Origin: CBDFGT01 sp965247225
GTDB lineage: Bacteria > Pseudomonadota > Alphaproteobacteria > Rhizobiales > Rhizobiaceae
DNA length: 64,000 nt
NCBI GenBank assembly: GCA_965247225.1
Contig: CBDFGT010000019.1
Location: 1 to 64,000, forward strand
Direction: 5' to 3'
The position numbers and the translations under genes are program-made. The notes under the pieces were generated by a model. The model made no database searches. It had not been told where the DNA came from and saw only the letters and a program-made list of their open reading frames with translations. Shown here piece by piece: positions 53,151 to 63,896 of the stretch (its first letter is position 1; the number at the start of each line of letters is the position of its first letter).

Positions 53151-55604
53151 ATGATCAGATTGATTGGCTATTTTTTCGGACTGGGGACGATCCTGTTTTT
53201 CGGGGTTGCTGCTGCTGCTGCGCTGTACTTGAATCAGGTGTCGAAAGATCTGCCGGATTATGAGGTGCTCAACAGCTATGCACCGCCTGTGACAACACGT
53301 GTGCATGCCGGTGATGGATCACTGATGGCAGAATATGCCCGTGAGCGCCGGTTGTTTTTGCCCATTCAGGCCATACCTGATCGCGTCAAGGCGGCGTTTC
53401 TGTCGGCCGAAGACAAGAATTTCTATACGCATCCGGGCCTGGATGTTCAGGGTCTCGCCCGCGCGGTTCTGGTAAATTTGCAGAACTTTGGTTCTGGTCG
53501 CCGCCCGGTTGGTGCCTCGACCATTACCCAGCAGGTCGCCAAGAACTTCCTGCTGTCGGGTGATCAGACCATCGACCGCAAGGTGAAGGAGGCTATCCTC
53601 TCGCTGCGCATCGAGCAGGCCTATTCCAAGGACCGCATTCTGGAACTCTATCTGAACGAAATCTTTTTCGGGATGAATTCTTACGGTATCGCAGGTGCAG
53701 CCCTGACCTATTTCGACAAGTCCGTGACAGAGCTTTCGATTGCTGAATGCGCCTATCTGGCGTCCCTGCCAAAGGGGCCATCAAATTACCATCCTTTCCG
53801 TCATCCGGAAGCGGCCATGGAACGGCGCAACTGGGTCGTGGATCGCATGGTGGAAAACGGTTATGTCACCAAGGAAGAGGGTGAAGCCGCAAAAGCTCAG
53901 CCGCTAGGTGTTACGCCGCGCAAACAGGGGACATACCTTTTCGCATCCGACTACTTTGCGGAAGATGTCCGTCGTCAGCTCATCGAGCGTTATGGCGAAA
54001 ATGCACTATACGAAGGCGGTTTGTCTGTTCGTACATCCTTTGACCCAAAGCTGCAGGTGTTTGCACGCAAGGCCTTGCAGGACGGATTGCTGGCCTATGA
54101 TGAGCTGCGGGGCTATCGCGGGCCGGTCAAAACCATTTCCGTGGCCGGTGACTGGGGTCCGGAACTGGGCAAGATCGATGGCCTGTCCGATGTGCCGGAA
54201 TGGAAACTTGCCGTTGTTCTGGCGGTCGATGGCGACGGTGTTGATATTGGCCTGCAACCGTCCAGGGATGTGGCTGGCAAGATCACGCAGGAACGGGTCA
54301 AGGGGCGTATTGACGCCAAGGATATGAAATGGGCTTTCCGCTCGGCTGTGCCGGACAAGAAGAGCAGCAAGTCACCGCTGGGTGTTCTGCAGAGCGGTGA
54401 TGTTGTCTACGTGTCAGCCAGGCCAGGCCAGGACGGCTCATACCGTCTTCAGCAGCCTCCCAAGGTGCAGGGCGGCATGGTCGTGATGGATCCGCATACC
54501 GGTCGTGTCCTGGCCATGGTCGGCGGTTTCTCCTACGCCCAGTCCGAGTTCAACCGCGCAACACAGGCGATGCGCCAGCCCGGTTCGTCTTTCAAGCCGT
54601 TTGTCTATGCGGCGGCACTGGACAATGGCTACACGCCGGCATCGGTTATCCTTGATGCGCCATTTGAGCTCGTTCAGAATGGCAAAGTGTGGAGTCCTGA
54701 CAATTACGGCGGTGATTCGGCCGGTCCCTCGACACTGCGCCTGGGCATCGAAAAATCCCGCAACCAGATGACGGTTCGTCTGGCCAATGACATGGGCATG
54801 AATACGGTTGCCGAATATGCCGAACGTTTTGGTATCTATGACAAGATGCAGCCGGTACTTTCGATGGCACTGGGATCGGGTGAAACCACGGTTCTGCGGA
54901 TGGTCTCTGCCTATGCCGTTCTGGCCAACGGCGGGAAACAGATCAAGCCATCCATGATCGACCGGATTCAGGACCGTTACGGTAAAACTATTTTCAAACA
55001 TGAAGAGCGCATTTGCGAAGCCTGCAACGCCGACAGCTGGCACAACCAGGAAGAACCGGCCGTGGTAGACAATCGCGAACAGGTTCTCGATCCCATGACC
55101 GCCTACCAGATCACTTCGATGATGCAGGGTGTCATCCTGCGGGGTACGGCTGCAGGCAAGGTTAATCTTGACCGTGATGTTGCGGGCAAGACGGGCACCA
55201 CCAATGACGAAAAGGACGCATGGTTCGTGGGTTATACGCCGGATCTGGTGACAGGTGTCTATATCGGCTTTGATAATCCTGCACCTTTGGGACGCGGAGC
55301 CACGGGTGGTTCTGTAGCCGCGCCGATTTTCAATGAATTCATGCAAAAGGCGGATGAGGGCATTCGCCCGACAAAATTCATCGTGCCAAATGGCATGAAA
55401 CTGATCCCGGTGGACCGCAAGACCGGTATGCAGGCCGCCGAAGGCCAGCCCGGTTCGATTATTGAAGCCTTCAAGCCGGGGACTGGTCCGGCAGATGTAT
55501 TTTCTGTAATCGGTATGGATGAATACATGCCTCCGGAGCAAATTCTGCAATCTTCACCGCAGGCACAGGATGCGGTCACAAGCGGGCAGGGCGGCCTGTT
55601 CTGA
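53151..55604 (+). CDS. mrcA: Penicillin-binding protein 1A
   Basis: The 817-residue bifunctional peptidoglycan synthase has an N-terminal membrane anchor (about 5-27) and a GT51 glycosyltransferase domain with SAEDKNFYTHPG (catalytic Glu87) and GASTITQQVAKN. An OB-like insert (about 300-440) follows. The transpeptidase domain has the motifs SSFK (Ser479 nucleophile), SRN (536-538) and KTGT (from Lys680). A Cys pair CEACN is near residue 622. The ATG at 53151 starts right at the anchor; the frame to 53106 adds 15 unlikely residues. Also known as ponA. Confidence 0.96.
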   Translation: MIRLIGYFFGLGTILFFGVAAAAALYLNQVSKDLPDYEVLNSYAPPVTTRVHAGDGSLMAEYARERRLFLPIQAIPDRVKAAFLSAEDKNFYTHPGLDVQGLARAVLVNLQNFGSGRRPVGASTITQQVAKNFLLSGDQTIDRKVKEAILSLRIEQAYSKDRILELYLNEIFFGMNSYGIAGAALTYFDKSVTELSIAECAYLASLPKGPSNYHPFRHPEAAMERRNWVVDRMVENGYVTKEEGEAAKAQPLGVTPRKQGTYLFASDYFAEDVRRQLIERYGENALYEGGLSVRTSFDPKLQVFARKALQDGLLAYDELRGYRGPVKTISVAGDWGPELGKIDGLSDVPEWKLAVVLAVDGDGVDIGLQPSRDVAGKITQERVKGRIDAKDMKWAFRSAVPDKKSSKSPLGVLQSGDVVYVSARPGQDGSYRLQQPPKVQGGMVVMDPHTGRVLAMVGGFSYAQSEFNRATQAMRQPGSSFKPFVYAAALDNGYTPASVILDAPFELVQNGKVWSPDNYGGDSAGPSTLRLGIEKSRNQMTVRLANDMGMNTVAEYAERFGIYDKMQPVLSMALGSGETTVLRMVSAYAVLANGGKQIKPSMIDRIQDRYGKTIFKHEERICEACNADSWHNQEEPAVVDNREQVLDPMTAYQITSMMQGVILRGTAAGKVNLDRDVAGKTGTTNDEKDAWFVGYTPDLVTGVYIGFDNPAPLGRGATGGSVAAPIFNEFMQKADEGIRPTKFIVPNGMKLIPVDRKTGMQAAEGQPGSIIEAFKPGTGPADVFSVIGMDEYMPPEQILQSSPQAQDAVTSGQGGLF

Positions 55605-55699
55605 TCTGATATACCTCACCCGTGATATATAGGGCTTTACTTCTTGAGGCCTGCAAACTAATGCACGGCCTTCAGGATTGGTGATGTGGGAACGAAGAC

Positions 55700-56831
55700 A
55701 TGCGGACTGAAATCGAGAATATTGTTGATGAAATCAAGCAGGCGGTTGCCCTGCTGAGGAGGCATCTTTGACTGGGATCAGGCCATAAGGCGTCTGGACT
55801 GGTTGAACAACAAGGCAGAGGATCCGACCCTCTGGAATGATGCGGCGGAAGCGCAAAAACTGATGCGCGAACGCCAGCAGCTGGATGACAGCATTTCCGG
55901 TGTCAAAAAGCTGGAACAGCAGCTTGCCGACAGTATCGAGCTGATCGCACTGGGCGAGGAGGAAGGCGATGACAGCCTGATTGCCGATGCCGAAGAGGTT
56001 ATTCGTGGCTTGCGGGTAGAGTTTGCCCGCCGTCAGGTCGAAGCCATGCTGTCCGGCGAGGCAGACAGCAACGACACCTATCTGGAAGTTCACTCCGGTG
56101 CCGGCGGAACCGAAAGTCAGGACTGGGCCAACATGCTGCTGCGCATGTATACCCGCTGGTCCGAACGGCAGGGTTTCAAGGTTGAACTTCTGGAAATCCA
56201 TGATGGCGAAGAAGCCGGTATCAAGTCGGCCACGCTTCTGGTCAAGGGCCACAATGCCTATGGCTGGCTGAAAACGGAATCGGGCGTCCACCGTCTGGTG
56301 CGGATTTCGCCCTATGACAGCAATGCCCGCCGCCACACATCCTTCTCTTCTGTATGGGTTTACCCTGTGGTGGATGAATCGATCCAGATCGATATCAATG
56401 AAAGCGATTGCCGCATTGATACCTACCGGTCGTCCGGTGCGGGCGGACAGCACGTCAATACCACGGATTCTGCCGTGCGGATCACCCATATGCCCAGCGG
56501 CATTGTGGTCCAGTGCCAGCAGGAACGCTCGCAGCACAAGAACAAGGCCAAAGCCTACGACATGCTGCGCGCCCGGCTCTATGAGGCCGAGCTGAAAAAG
56601 CGCGAGGAAGTGGCCAACGCACAGGCGTCTTCCAAGACCGATATCGGCTGGGGCCACCAGATCCGCTCCTATGTCCTTCAGCCCTACCAGCTGGTCAAGG
56701 ACATGCGCACAGGTGTGGAATCGACTGCACCGCAGGACGTTCTGGACGGGAAGATTTCGGAATTCATGGAGGCAGCCCTTGCCCATCGCGTCACGGGCGG
56801 AGCCGATATGGTTGTGGATGATCTGGCCTGA
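55700..56831 (+). CDS. prfB: Peptide chain release factor 2 (programmed +1 frameshift)
   Basis: The first 23 codons (MRTEIENIVDEIKQAVALLRRHL) end at an in-frame TGA (55769-55771). The slippery CTT-TGA-C with AGGAGG three bases before CTT is the classic RF2 autoregulatory site. Shifting +1 continues DWDQAIRRLDWLNNKAEDPTLWND to the stop at 56831, about 376 residues. Low RF2 lets the ribosome slip and make more. The tRNA-mimic GAGGTESQDWANMLLRMY, the anticodon tripeptide SPYDSN-like region (RISPYDSNARRHTSF) and the GGQ motif (GAGGQHVNTTDS) are present. It reads UGA and UAA stops. Confidence 0.96.
55757..55772 (+). promoter_or_regulatory. prfB programmed frameshift site
   Basis: AGGAGG (55757-55762), spacer CAT, then CTT TGA C. 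The internal Shine-Dalgarno and the in-frame TGA are spaced as in E. coli prfB. Confidence 0.95.
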
Positions 56832-56860
56832 TCCGGATCACTTTCACGTCTGAACATTAT

Positions 56861-56890
56861 GCAGGGCCGGCAATCAGTTGCTGGCCCTGC
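56861..56890. repeat. Hairpin between convergent prfB and the secreted-protein gene
   Basis: GCAGGGCC pairs with GGCCCTGC across 14 nt. It overlaps the stop of the minus-strand gene. No clear T run, so terminator function is uncertain. Confidence 0.4.
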
Positions 56891-57332
56891 CGGTATTCAG
56901 CTCACCGAACTCGTTGACGATGACTGTAAAGGCGTCATTCTCCGCATCGTCCGGATCTGTGCGCAGATAAACGGTCGCAAACAGGCCCGGCTCCGTGCGC
57001 ATACCGTTCGAGGCCTCGGCGCGAATGTCTGTGACATAGGGATGGAGCCGGTTCAGCTCATCGATACCAACAGTTGAAACGACCTGCGGTCCGGTATCGG
57101 TCATGGCAACCTGTTGCAGATAGACCTTTGCCGAGCGATCCGCCTGCCGGACAGAGACAAGCTTGTAATAGCCCTTGCGATGACTGCCCGCAAGTTCGGT
57201 CTGCGTCTGCCAGAACCCGGTGCTCACCACGAAAGTGACTGACGGCGGCAACAGGTCAACATCCTCACTCCTCGCCACCGATGCAATCATCAGAAAGGCC
57301 GAAAGCAGACAGAATCGTAATGGCCGGGTCAT
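56874..57332 (-). CDS. Small secreted protein downstream of nadK
   Basis: The 152-residue product has a signal peptide (MTRPLRFCLLSAFLMIASVARS, cleaved before EDVDLL). The mature part has FVVSTGFWQTQTELAGSHRKGYYKLVSVRQADRSAKVYLQQVAMT and ends in an acidic stretch. No family is recognised. The ATG at 57332 is 8 nt after an AGGA that overlaps the nadK stop codon, so it is probably translated from the nadK mRNA. An ATG at 57338 would be too close to that site. Confidence 0.65.
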   Translation of the reverse strand: MTRPLRFCLLSAFLMIASVARSEDVDLLPPSVTFVVSTGFWQTQTELAGSHRKGYYKLVSVRQADRSAKVYLQQVAMTDTGPQVVSTVGIDELNRLHPYVTDIRAEASNGMRTEPGLFATVYLRTDPDDAENDAFTVIVNEFGELNTGRASN

Positions 57333-57342
57333 GCACATGATC

Positions 57343-58122
57343 CTAATTGGAAAATTGTTCGGCAATGATGCGGTCTGACCAGGATTGGTCAGGGTCTGAA
57401 AGGATGCGGGCCGTGATGTTTTTGGACTGGACAATCCGCACATGGGTGACGGACTTGACCTCATAGTGATCCGCCACCGCATTGACCGGTCGCTTTTCGC
57501 CTTCCAGAATGGTGATATCGACCGTGACCCTGTCCGGAAGCAGCGCACCGCGCCAGCGGCGGGGCCGAAACGGGCTGACAGGAGTAAGCGCCAGAAGGGG
57601 CGATTCCAGCGGAAGGATGGGGCCGTGGGCCGAAAGATTGTACGCCGTGGAACCTGCAGGCGTCGACAGAAGGATACCATCACAGATCAACTCCTCCAGC
57701 CTTACGCGCCCATCGACCTCCACGCGCAATTTGGCGGCCTGGTAGGACTGGCGAAACAGTGCCACCTCATTGATGGCCAGATGCATGTCCTTGCTGTTAT
57801 TGGCATCGGTCGTGTGCATTTCCAGCGGATAGATAGTGTTTTCCACGGCCGCCAGAATGCGCTCGCGCAGAAAGGCCGTGGCAAATCTGTTCATCAAAAA
57901 CCCGATGGAGCCGCGGTTCATACCGTAAATCAGCTTGCCGGAATTCATCGTTGCATGCAGGGTCTGCAGCATGAAACCGTCGCCACCAAGCGCGACAATC
58001 ACATCGGCATCCTTCGGATCACTGTTGCCATAGAGGCCGACCAGATCCTTCAGCGCGGATTCGGCTTCCGGCGTCCGGGACGAAACGAAAGCAAGGGATG
58101 TGAAACTGCGGGAATCGCTCAT
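57343..58122 (-). CDS. nadK: NAD kinase
   Basis: The 259-residue enzyme phosphorylates NAD to NADP. VIVALGGDGFML holds the GGDG motif (46-49), AINEVALFRQS the NE/D-type motif, and GSTAYNLSAHGPILPLESPLLALTPVSPF the glycine-rich substrate site. Length is usual for alphaproteobacterial enzymes. It is divergent from tRNA-Thr. The ribosome site is weak. Confidence 0.95.
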   Translation of the reverse strand: MSDSRSFTSLAFVSSRTPEAESALKDLVGLYGNSDPKDADVIVALGGDGFMLQTLHATMNSGKLIYGMNRGSIGFLMNRFATAFLRERILAAVENTIYPLEMHTTDANNSKDMHLAINEVALFRQSYQAAKLRVEVDGRVRLEELICDGILLSTPAGSTAYNLSAHGPILPLESPLLALTPVSPFRPRRWRGALLPDRVTVDITILEGEKRPVNAVADHYEVKSVTHVRIVQSKNITARILSDPDQSWSDRIIAEQFSN

Positions 58123-58267
58123 GGTCTGTTGCGGCCTTTCTGTGTTGTCTTATGGTGCTACAGGAATTCGGTGTCAGAGAAAACCGCTTCTTCGCCGATG
58201 CTTTCGCAATGCCGGCAAAACCGGACTTTCTGGAATCCGCACCAAAAAAAATCCCGCCAATGCATTT

Positions 58268-58296
58268 TTAGACTTTACATGAAACAGAAATATGAT
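58268..58296 (+). promoter_or_regulatory. Promoter of tRNA-Thr
   Basis: TTAGAC (58268-58273) and TATGAT (58291-58296) are 17 bp apart; the predicted start is about 10 nt before the tRNA. Confidence 0.5.
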
Positions 58297-58312
58297 ACCT
58301 CCCACCGCGGTT

Positions 58313-59901
<1,589 letters not shown>

Positions 59902-59904
59902 GAT

Positions 59905-60324
59905 CTATCGCTTTCTCTTCCGCCGTCTTCCGGCATGATGCTCGAAAGTGGCGGACAGGTCTTTGTCTGAGTCTGTGGGATCGTCTGCAAAGTGTATCAC
60001 GGGAGGAATCCCCGTTTCATCTTTTGCCTGTGTTTCGTCCACATGCTTGCGGCATTGCTGGACGGGATCATCCCCAAAAGCCCTATCCACGAAGCTGCGC
60101 ATGATGGTGTAGAGCGACAAAAGCAGTTCCGTCTTGCGCTCTTCCGTCATGTCGAGATGATCGACGTGGCGGCGGTATTTGTCCAGATCGACGGACAGCG
60201 GGACAGCAACGGGCCGCACGTTGGCGGCGTCGGGTATGGCGGCGGAAGAGTGAGCAAAGATGTCTCCAACGCCGCTTTCCATGGTCCTGCTGTTCTGCCG
60301 TTTCCTTTTCTTGTTGCGCGTCAT
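59905..60324 (-). CDS. Hypothetical protein upstream of the recombinase
   Basis: The 139-residue soluble protein is basic at both ends (MTRNKKRKRQ and HHAGRRRKRKR), with a central helical region LDKYRRHVDHLDMTEERKTELLLSLYTIMRSFVDRAFGDDPVQ. The start at 60324 has GGGA 8-10 nt upstream. Its tight coupling (3 bp) to the recombinase suggests a helper such as a recombination directionality factor or a DNA-binding partner, but this is inference from position; size is larger than most such factors. No family recognised. Confidence 0.65.
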   Translation of the reverse strand: MTRNKKRKRQNSRTMESGVGDIFAHSSAAIPDAANVRPVAVPLSVDLDKYRRHVDHLDMTEERKTELLLSLYTIMRSFVDRAFGDDPVQQCRKHVDETQAKDETGIPPVIHFADDPTDSDKDLSATFEHHAGRRRKRKR

Positions 60325-60398
60325 CTGCCAATCCCGTCCGGTCAGGCATTGAAAGAACAATACAGGAACACTCGTCCTGAGTGCAAGAGAATTAATTC

Positions 60399-60940
60399 CT
60401 ATAATTTCTGCTTGAACTTGGAGTCGAGAACGGTGGATTTTTCATGGAAAATCAGGTGCAGCGGATCGACCTGTTTGTGCCCGCCGAGATAACGGGCGAT
60501 ACGGATGTCGCCCAGCGTCTTCATTTTCGAGGTCAGCCGTTCTTTCAGCAGGGTCGCGGCATAATTTCAATCAGGGAGAACGGGGTTTTCGGGGGCGCGA
60601 AGACCGGATATTTTCCGGCATAGAGGCCGAGGAAATTGCCGCTGGCGGGATCGTGCATAGTGCGGGCGACGAGTTCGGCCCACGTGGCTTCACGGCCCGT
60701 GCCGTGATCCGTCGAAGCTTCCGCCGTCTTCGCCAGATTTTTGCGGAGCTTGTAATCTTTCATCCCAAGCATGATCGCTTTCAACGCCGTGGGTATCGCC
60801 ATGGCGGAGCAAAGCCCCGCCACAGCCATGGAGCCGCCAGAGGCGGACGGCCAGAATTGCCACGCCGCACTGGCGCACAGTGCCGCCAGAAGCGCGTTGC
60901 CGTTGACGGGGCCGCTTTTGGGGCGGACAGGAATGCTCAT
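60399..60940 (-). pseudogene. Frameshifted membrane protein, possibly a deleted conjugative coupling protein
   Basis: The first 131 codons (to 60545) encode two membrane segments (LLAALCASAAWQFWPS, MAVAGLCSAMAIPTALKAIM), then GNFLGLYAGKYPVFAPPKTPFSLIEI and a short tail to a stop. In the next frame, from about 60560 to a stop at 60399-60401, 54 codons read YAATLLKERLTSKMKTLGD...HLIFHEKSTVLDSKFKQKL, which looks like a genuine C-terminus. Two membrane helices followed by such a segment recall VirD4/TraG coupling proteins just before their Walker A loop, so an internal deletion may have joined the two ends. That family call is tentative. The ATG overlaps the preceding stop. Confidence 0.45.
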
Positions 60941-61329
60941 CGGGCATCCTCCCGATGATCGCGGAAGGCCATGGCCTGTTCGACGGCGAACCGGACGGCG
61001 CGAAGCCGCCCGATGGGGCCGAAGTTCGTCGCCACGTCATCGTCCCGCAGGGCCATCGAGTGAACCCTCAAGACGCCGAAGCGTAAGGATACGATGATGG
61101 CCGCGACGGACAGGCCCGTGAGCGTCACGGCCTCCACCGCCAGCAGATACCGCCAGAAGCCGATGGAAAAACCAATCAGGCCAGCCGCAGGCAGGCCGAC
61201 GAACAGCACCAGCGGCCTTTGCACGGAGACATATTCGATTTGTCCGAGCGCGTAGGTTTTGCGCGGGGTGCGCAGCAGGGTTTCGGACACCTGAAACCCG
61301 CCGCCCTGATAGAAGACAGGTCGTTCCAT
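60937..61329 (-). CDS. Membrane protein of the element, unknown function
   Basis: The 130-residue protein (MERPVFYQGGGFQVSETLLRTPRKTYALGQIEYVSVQRP...) has two membrane segments in the middle (LVLFVGLPAAGLIGFSIGFW, about 40-60, and LLAVEAVTLTGLSVAAIIVSL, about 61-82), with cytosolic-looking ends, resembling a small PH-like or DUF membrane protein. Both ends overlap neighbours (TGATG/ATGA), so three genes from 61925 to 60545 are translationally coupled. GC content is higher than in the rest of the element. Function unknown. Confidence 0.65.
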   Translation of the reverse strand: MERPVFYQGGGFQVSETLLRTPRKTYALGQIEYVSVQRPLVLFVGLPAAGLIGFSIGFWRYLLAVEAVTLTGLSVAAIIVSLRFGVLRVHSMALRDDDVATNFGPIGRLRAVRFAVEQAMAFRDHREDAR

Positions 61330-61925
61330 CACGCGCCTGCCTTTGCCGAGCAAATGCCCGCGCCAAAAGTCTGCGCCATGCGTTCACCGAACGCCTTGAG
61401 GGGAGCCGGACGGATGAGGCCCAGCGTGCCGGAGAAAATCGCCCACTCGGTGCGCGTATCGGCAATGGCGGCGTCGGCCACGCATCCGCAGACATCACCC
61501 GCCTTGCCAAGCGTGGTGGCGGTGTCATTCTTGATGCGCTCTACCGAGTGATTGTAAGCGTCAACGGCGGCGCGTTTTTGCTCTTCATACTGGCGCAGGG
61601 ACATATTGAGCGTCTGGTCGATCCCGAACATGCCCAGTCCCATACGGTTCAGGTCACGCATCATCGGGTTGTTCTGCAAGGCCCGCAGTTGGGATGCGGC
61701 CATTTCCTTCGACGCATCGACGGCAGGCGGGGGAAGCTCTTCCGCCTGCCGTTTGGCGGCATTCAGCGTCATCTCGCTGAAATTGCGCTGGCACATCGGC
61801 AGATGGTCGGCGCGAACGATACGGGTTGCAACTTCGGGGCCTATGACGAGGTAGTTGGCACCGGCCCACAATGCGACCGCCGCAACGGCGGCTTTCGGGG
61901 CGATGTCGGATAGAAGTTTCAGCAT
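61329..61925 (-). CDS. Membrane-anchored protein of the element, unknown function
   Basis: The 198-residue protein starts with a single hydrophobic segment (AAVAAVALWAGANYLVIGPEVATRIV, about 12-37) and then a periplasm-like helical domain: MCQRNFSEMTLNAAKRQAEEL, MSLRQYEEQKRAAVDAYNHSVERIKNDTATTLG and VCGCVADAAIADTRTEWAIF with closely spaced cysteines. It may be a type II membrane protein of a conjugation or cell-surface module. No family recognised. First gene of the coupled trio and divergent from the helix-turn-helix gene. Confidence 0.6.
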   Translation of the reverse strand: MLKLLSDIAPKAAVAAVALWAGANYLVIGPEVATRIVRADHLPMCQRNFSEMTLNAAKRQAEELPPPAVDASKEMAASQLRALQNNPMMRDLNRMGLGMFGIDQTLNMSLRQYEEQKRAAVDAYNHSVERIKNDTATTLGKAGDVCGCVADAAIADTRTEWAIFSGTLGLIRPAPLKAFGERMAQTFGAGICSAKAGA

Positions 61926-62132
61926 GTTCGCTTCTCCTTGTTGCGAAACGGGATTCCGGCTTTAAAAACCGTGAAATCTGTTTCGCTCTGGAAAAGCCGA
62001 AGCGTCTTTTTATGGGATAACCCGAAGGTCAACGCCGCGCCAGAGGGGCCGCGCCGCAACTATACAAGCAAAACCGCTGGCAATGCCGAAACGGCTTTGT
62101 TATCTCTTTGCGATGCAACGGGAAATTCGGTC

Positions 62133-62756
62133 ATGGTGAAGACTGAAAATGCAAAACGCAAGCGGCGGACGAGGCCGCTATACTTTTCCGCCAAGATCAG
62201 CGATTATCAGTTCAGGAAGGTGTTATGGCATTTCGTGCTGGACGATACGGCGGCGCAAGCGGCGCGGCATATCAACCTGAGCGTTAATTCCATCAGCGCG
62301 ATTTATGGCAAGCTTCGGAAGTTCTTTTTCGAGGTCGGGCTGTTCACCGACATCTATAACGGGGGCGACCCTAAACAGGGGACGGGCTTCGAGGATGAGG
62401 AAGAGTTTGAGTACAGGCTGATCGGGTTTCATTTGAAACGGGATGCCGCCAAGCGGGGACTGCATTCACCGCCGGATGGGCCGGATTATCATTTTGCCGA
62501 AAGCCATTGGAGGTTTCATTTTGATATCCTGAACGAGGGACGCCCGAATGACGCCATTCACATGATGATGTTCGGCCATCTTCTCGAAATCATCCGTTGT
62601 TGCGGTCCCGTGGGATTGCCGCCTATGCGCAGGCGGGAGGGACTACAAATCGTTCTTCAACAGATGGATCGGCGCATTCTTTGGATGGAGAGAAATTTGC
62701 AGTCCTTTGCAAACAGGAAAACGAGAGCGGCCCTCAAGAGCATACGGTCGGCGTAA
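62133..62756 (+). CDS. Helix-turn-helix protein of the element
   Basis: The product is 207 residues from 62133, with GGGAAA 9-12 nt upstream. A basic start (KTENAKRKRRTRPLYF) is followed by FRKVLWHFVLDDTAAQAARHINLSVNSISAIYGKLRKFFF, the pattern of an HTH as found at the N-terminus of IS1595-type transposases and related proteins. The rest, with many His and acidic residues, shows no transposase catalytic triad. A regulator of the element is a reasonable guess; it faces away from the coupled membrane genes and the gap between them could hold a shared control region. The frame upstream to 61938 is probably not translated. Confidence 0.6.
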   Translation: MVKTENAKRKRRTRPLYFSAKISDYQFRKVLWHFVLDDTAAQAARHINLSVNSISAIYGKLRKFFFEVGLFTDIYNGGDPKQGTGFEDEEEFEYRLIGFHLKRDAAKRGLHSPPDGPDYHFAESHWRFHFDILNEGRPNDAIHMMMFGHLLEIIRCCGPVGLPPMRRREGLQIVLQQMDRRILWMERNLQSFANRKTRAALKSIRSA

Positions 62757-62826
62757 ACCAGAGACGTGCTTTGGCGCAGATTTTAGGCTAGTGCAGTGTA
62801 AGCTCAAGACCGTTGGGAGGAACAGG

Positions 62827-63891
62827 ATGAGGAACAAGAGAATCGGTTTTGCTTCCATTAGCCGTGAAGAAGTCCGCTGGGCAATCGCGAATATTCGCCC
62901 ACTCAAGGCAGGAATGAACATATATTCTCTTCAAGTCGAGATCCCTGCAATCAACGAGGCGGACATTGAAGTCGCGGGCCGCATTGATACTGCCGGAAGA
63001 ACGCTGACAGGCATTGTAAATGAATTGTCCCAGAAATTTGAGCATTGTGATCAAGCTGCCGTAAGTTGTTTTGGTCCGTTTGTACCACCGAAAGCTGGCG
63101 CTTCAGTTGACAATCCTATAATTGCGTATTTTCAGACTGACCTTGACGCTGGTGGAAAAAGTCTCATCGATCTTTTTCTGGCGTCTCCTTACTGGGCAGG
63201 CAAACCAAAACCATTTATAATAACGGACGCAGCTTCTATCGCCCTAGGCGAATATTATACGCGATTTCAAAAGCGGCTTGCCCCTTTCAAGTCGGATATC
63301 AACGATCAGGATGACACTGACATTTACGCACGAAAAACGCTCGTGGCGCTCATTCTTGGTAAGGGTGTCGGCGGTGGCACTGTCATAGGGGGGCAGATAC
63401 CGCCGTTTCAGTATCATCCAGAGATGGGACACGCGCCCATGCAGCGCATGGAAGGTGACAAGCGTCCAAACACTGAATGCTTGTTTCATAAGGATTGTGC
63501 TACGGGGATGCTAGCGCGGACAAAACTACCCCGAGAAAAAAACGGAGAGATTTCGAATGAAGGATTAGAACTGTTTGCGTTTTATGCTGCGCAACTCTGC
63601 GCAACCGTAACCTATATGATTGGCCCTGACGCAATTTCGCTAAGCGGTAGTATGATACGGGATTACCCCGAGACGGTCGACATGATAAAGGCTTCATTTA
63701 AGCAAATCCTGCGGGTTCGGCGTGCCGCGAACGATGGCCGCCTGTGGATTGCACAAGAGAGTGATGACGCTCAAGAGGACTACATCAGTGCTTCTGATCC
63801 GCGCAGTTCCGTCATGGGAACACTCATTCATGCGCTGAATTATTCTCGATATGCCGATCTACGAGCGCGAGCCAAAAAAAGAGAGAACTAA
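62827..63891 (+). CDS. Divergent ROK-family (fructokinase-like) protein
   Basis: The 354-residue protein has the later motifs of ROK sugar kinases of the Bacillus fructokinase type: TDAASIALGEYY with the catalytic-type Asp134, GKGVGGGTVIGGQ (178-190, phosphate-2 loop), HPEMGH (197-202) and the zinc motif C-LF-H-KD-C (Cys218, His221, Cys224). The N-terminal phosphate-1 loop, normally G-x-[DE]-x-GGTK, is missing: the region reads RIGFASISREEVRWAIANIR. The usual Asn after the catalytic Asp is also replaced. ATP-dependent kinase activity is therefore doubtful; binding of a sugar or nucleotide is possible. GGAGG lies 7 nt before the ATG. GC is lower than in neighbouring genes. Confidence 0.7.
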   Translation: MRNKRIGFASISREEVRWAIANIRPLKAGMNIYSLQVEIPAINEADIEVAGRIDTAGRTLTGIVNELSQKFEHCDQAAVSCFGPFVPPKAGASVDNPIIAYFQTDLDAGGKSLIDLFLASPYWAGKPKPFIITDAASIALGEYYTRFQKRLAPFKSDINDQDDTDIYARKTLVALILGKGVGGGTVIGGQIPPFQYHPEMGHAPMQRMEGDKRPNTECLFHKDCATGMLARTKLPREKNGEISNEGLELFAFYAAQLCATVTYMIGPDAISLSGSMIRDYPETVDMIKASFKQILRVRRAANDGRLWIAQESDDAQEDYISASDPRSSVMGTLIHALNYSRYADLRARAKKREN

Positions 63892-63896
63892 AGGCA

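Noticed and set aside
55769..55771. In-frame TGA in prfB as a damaging mutation
   Set aside because: It is the programmed frameshift site with the correct upstream Shine-Dalgarno.
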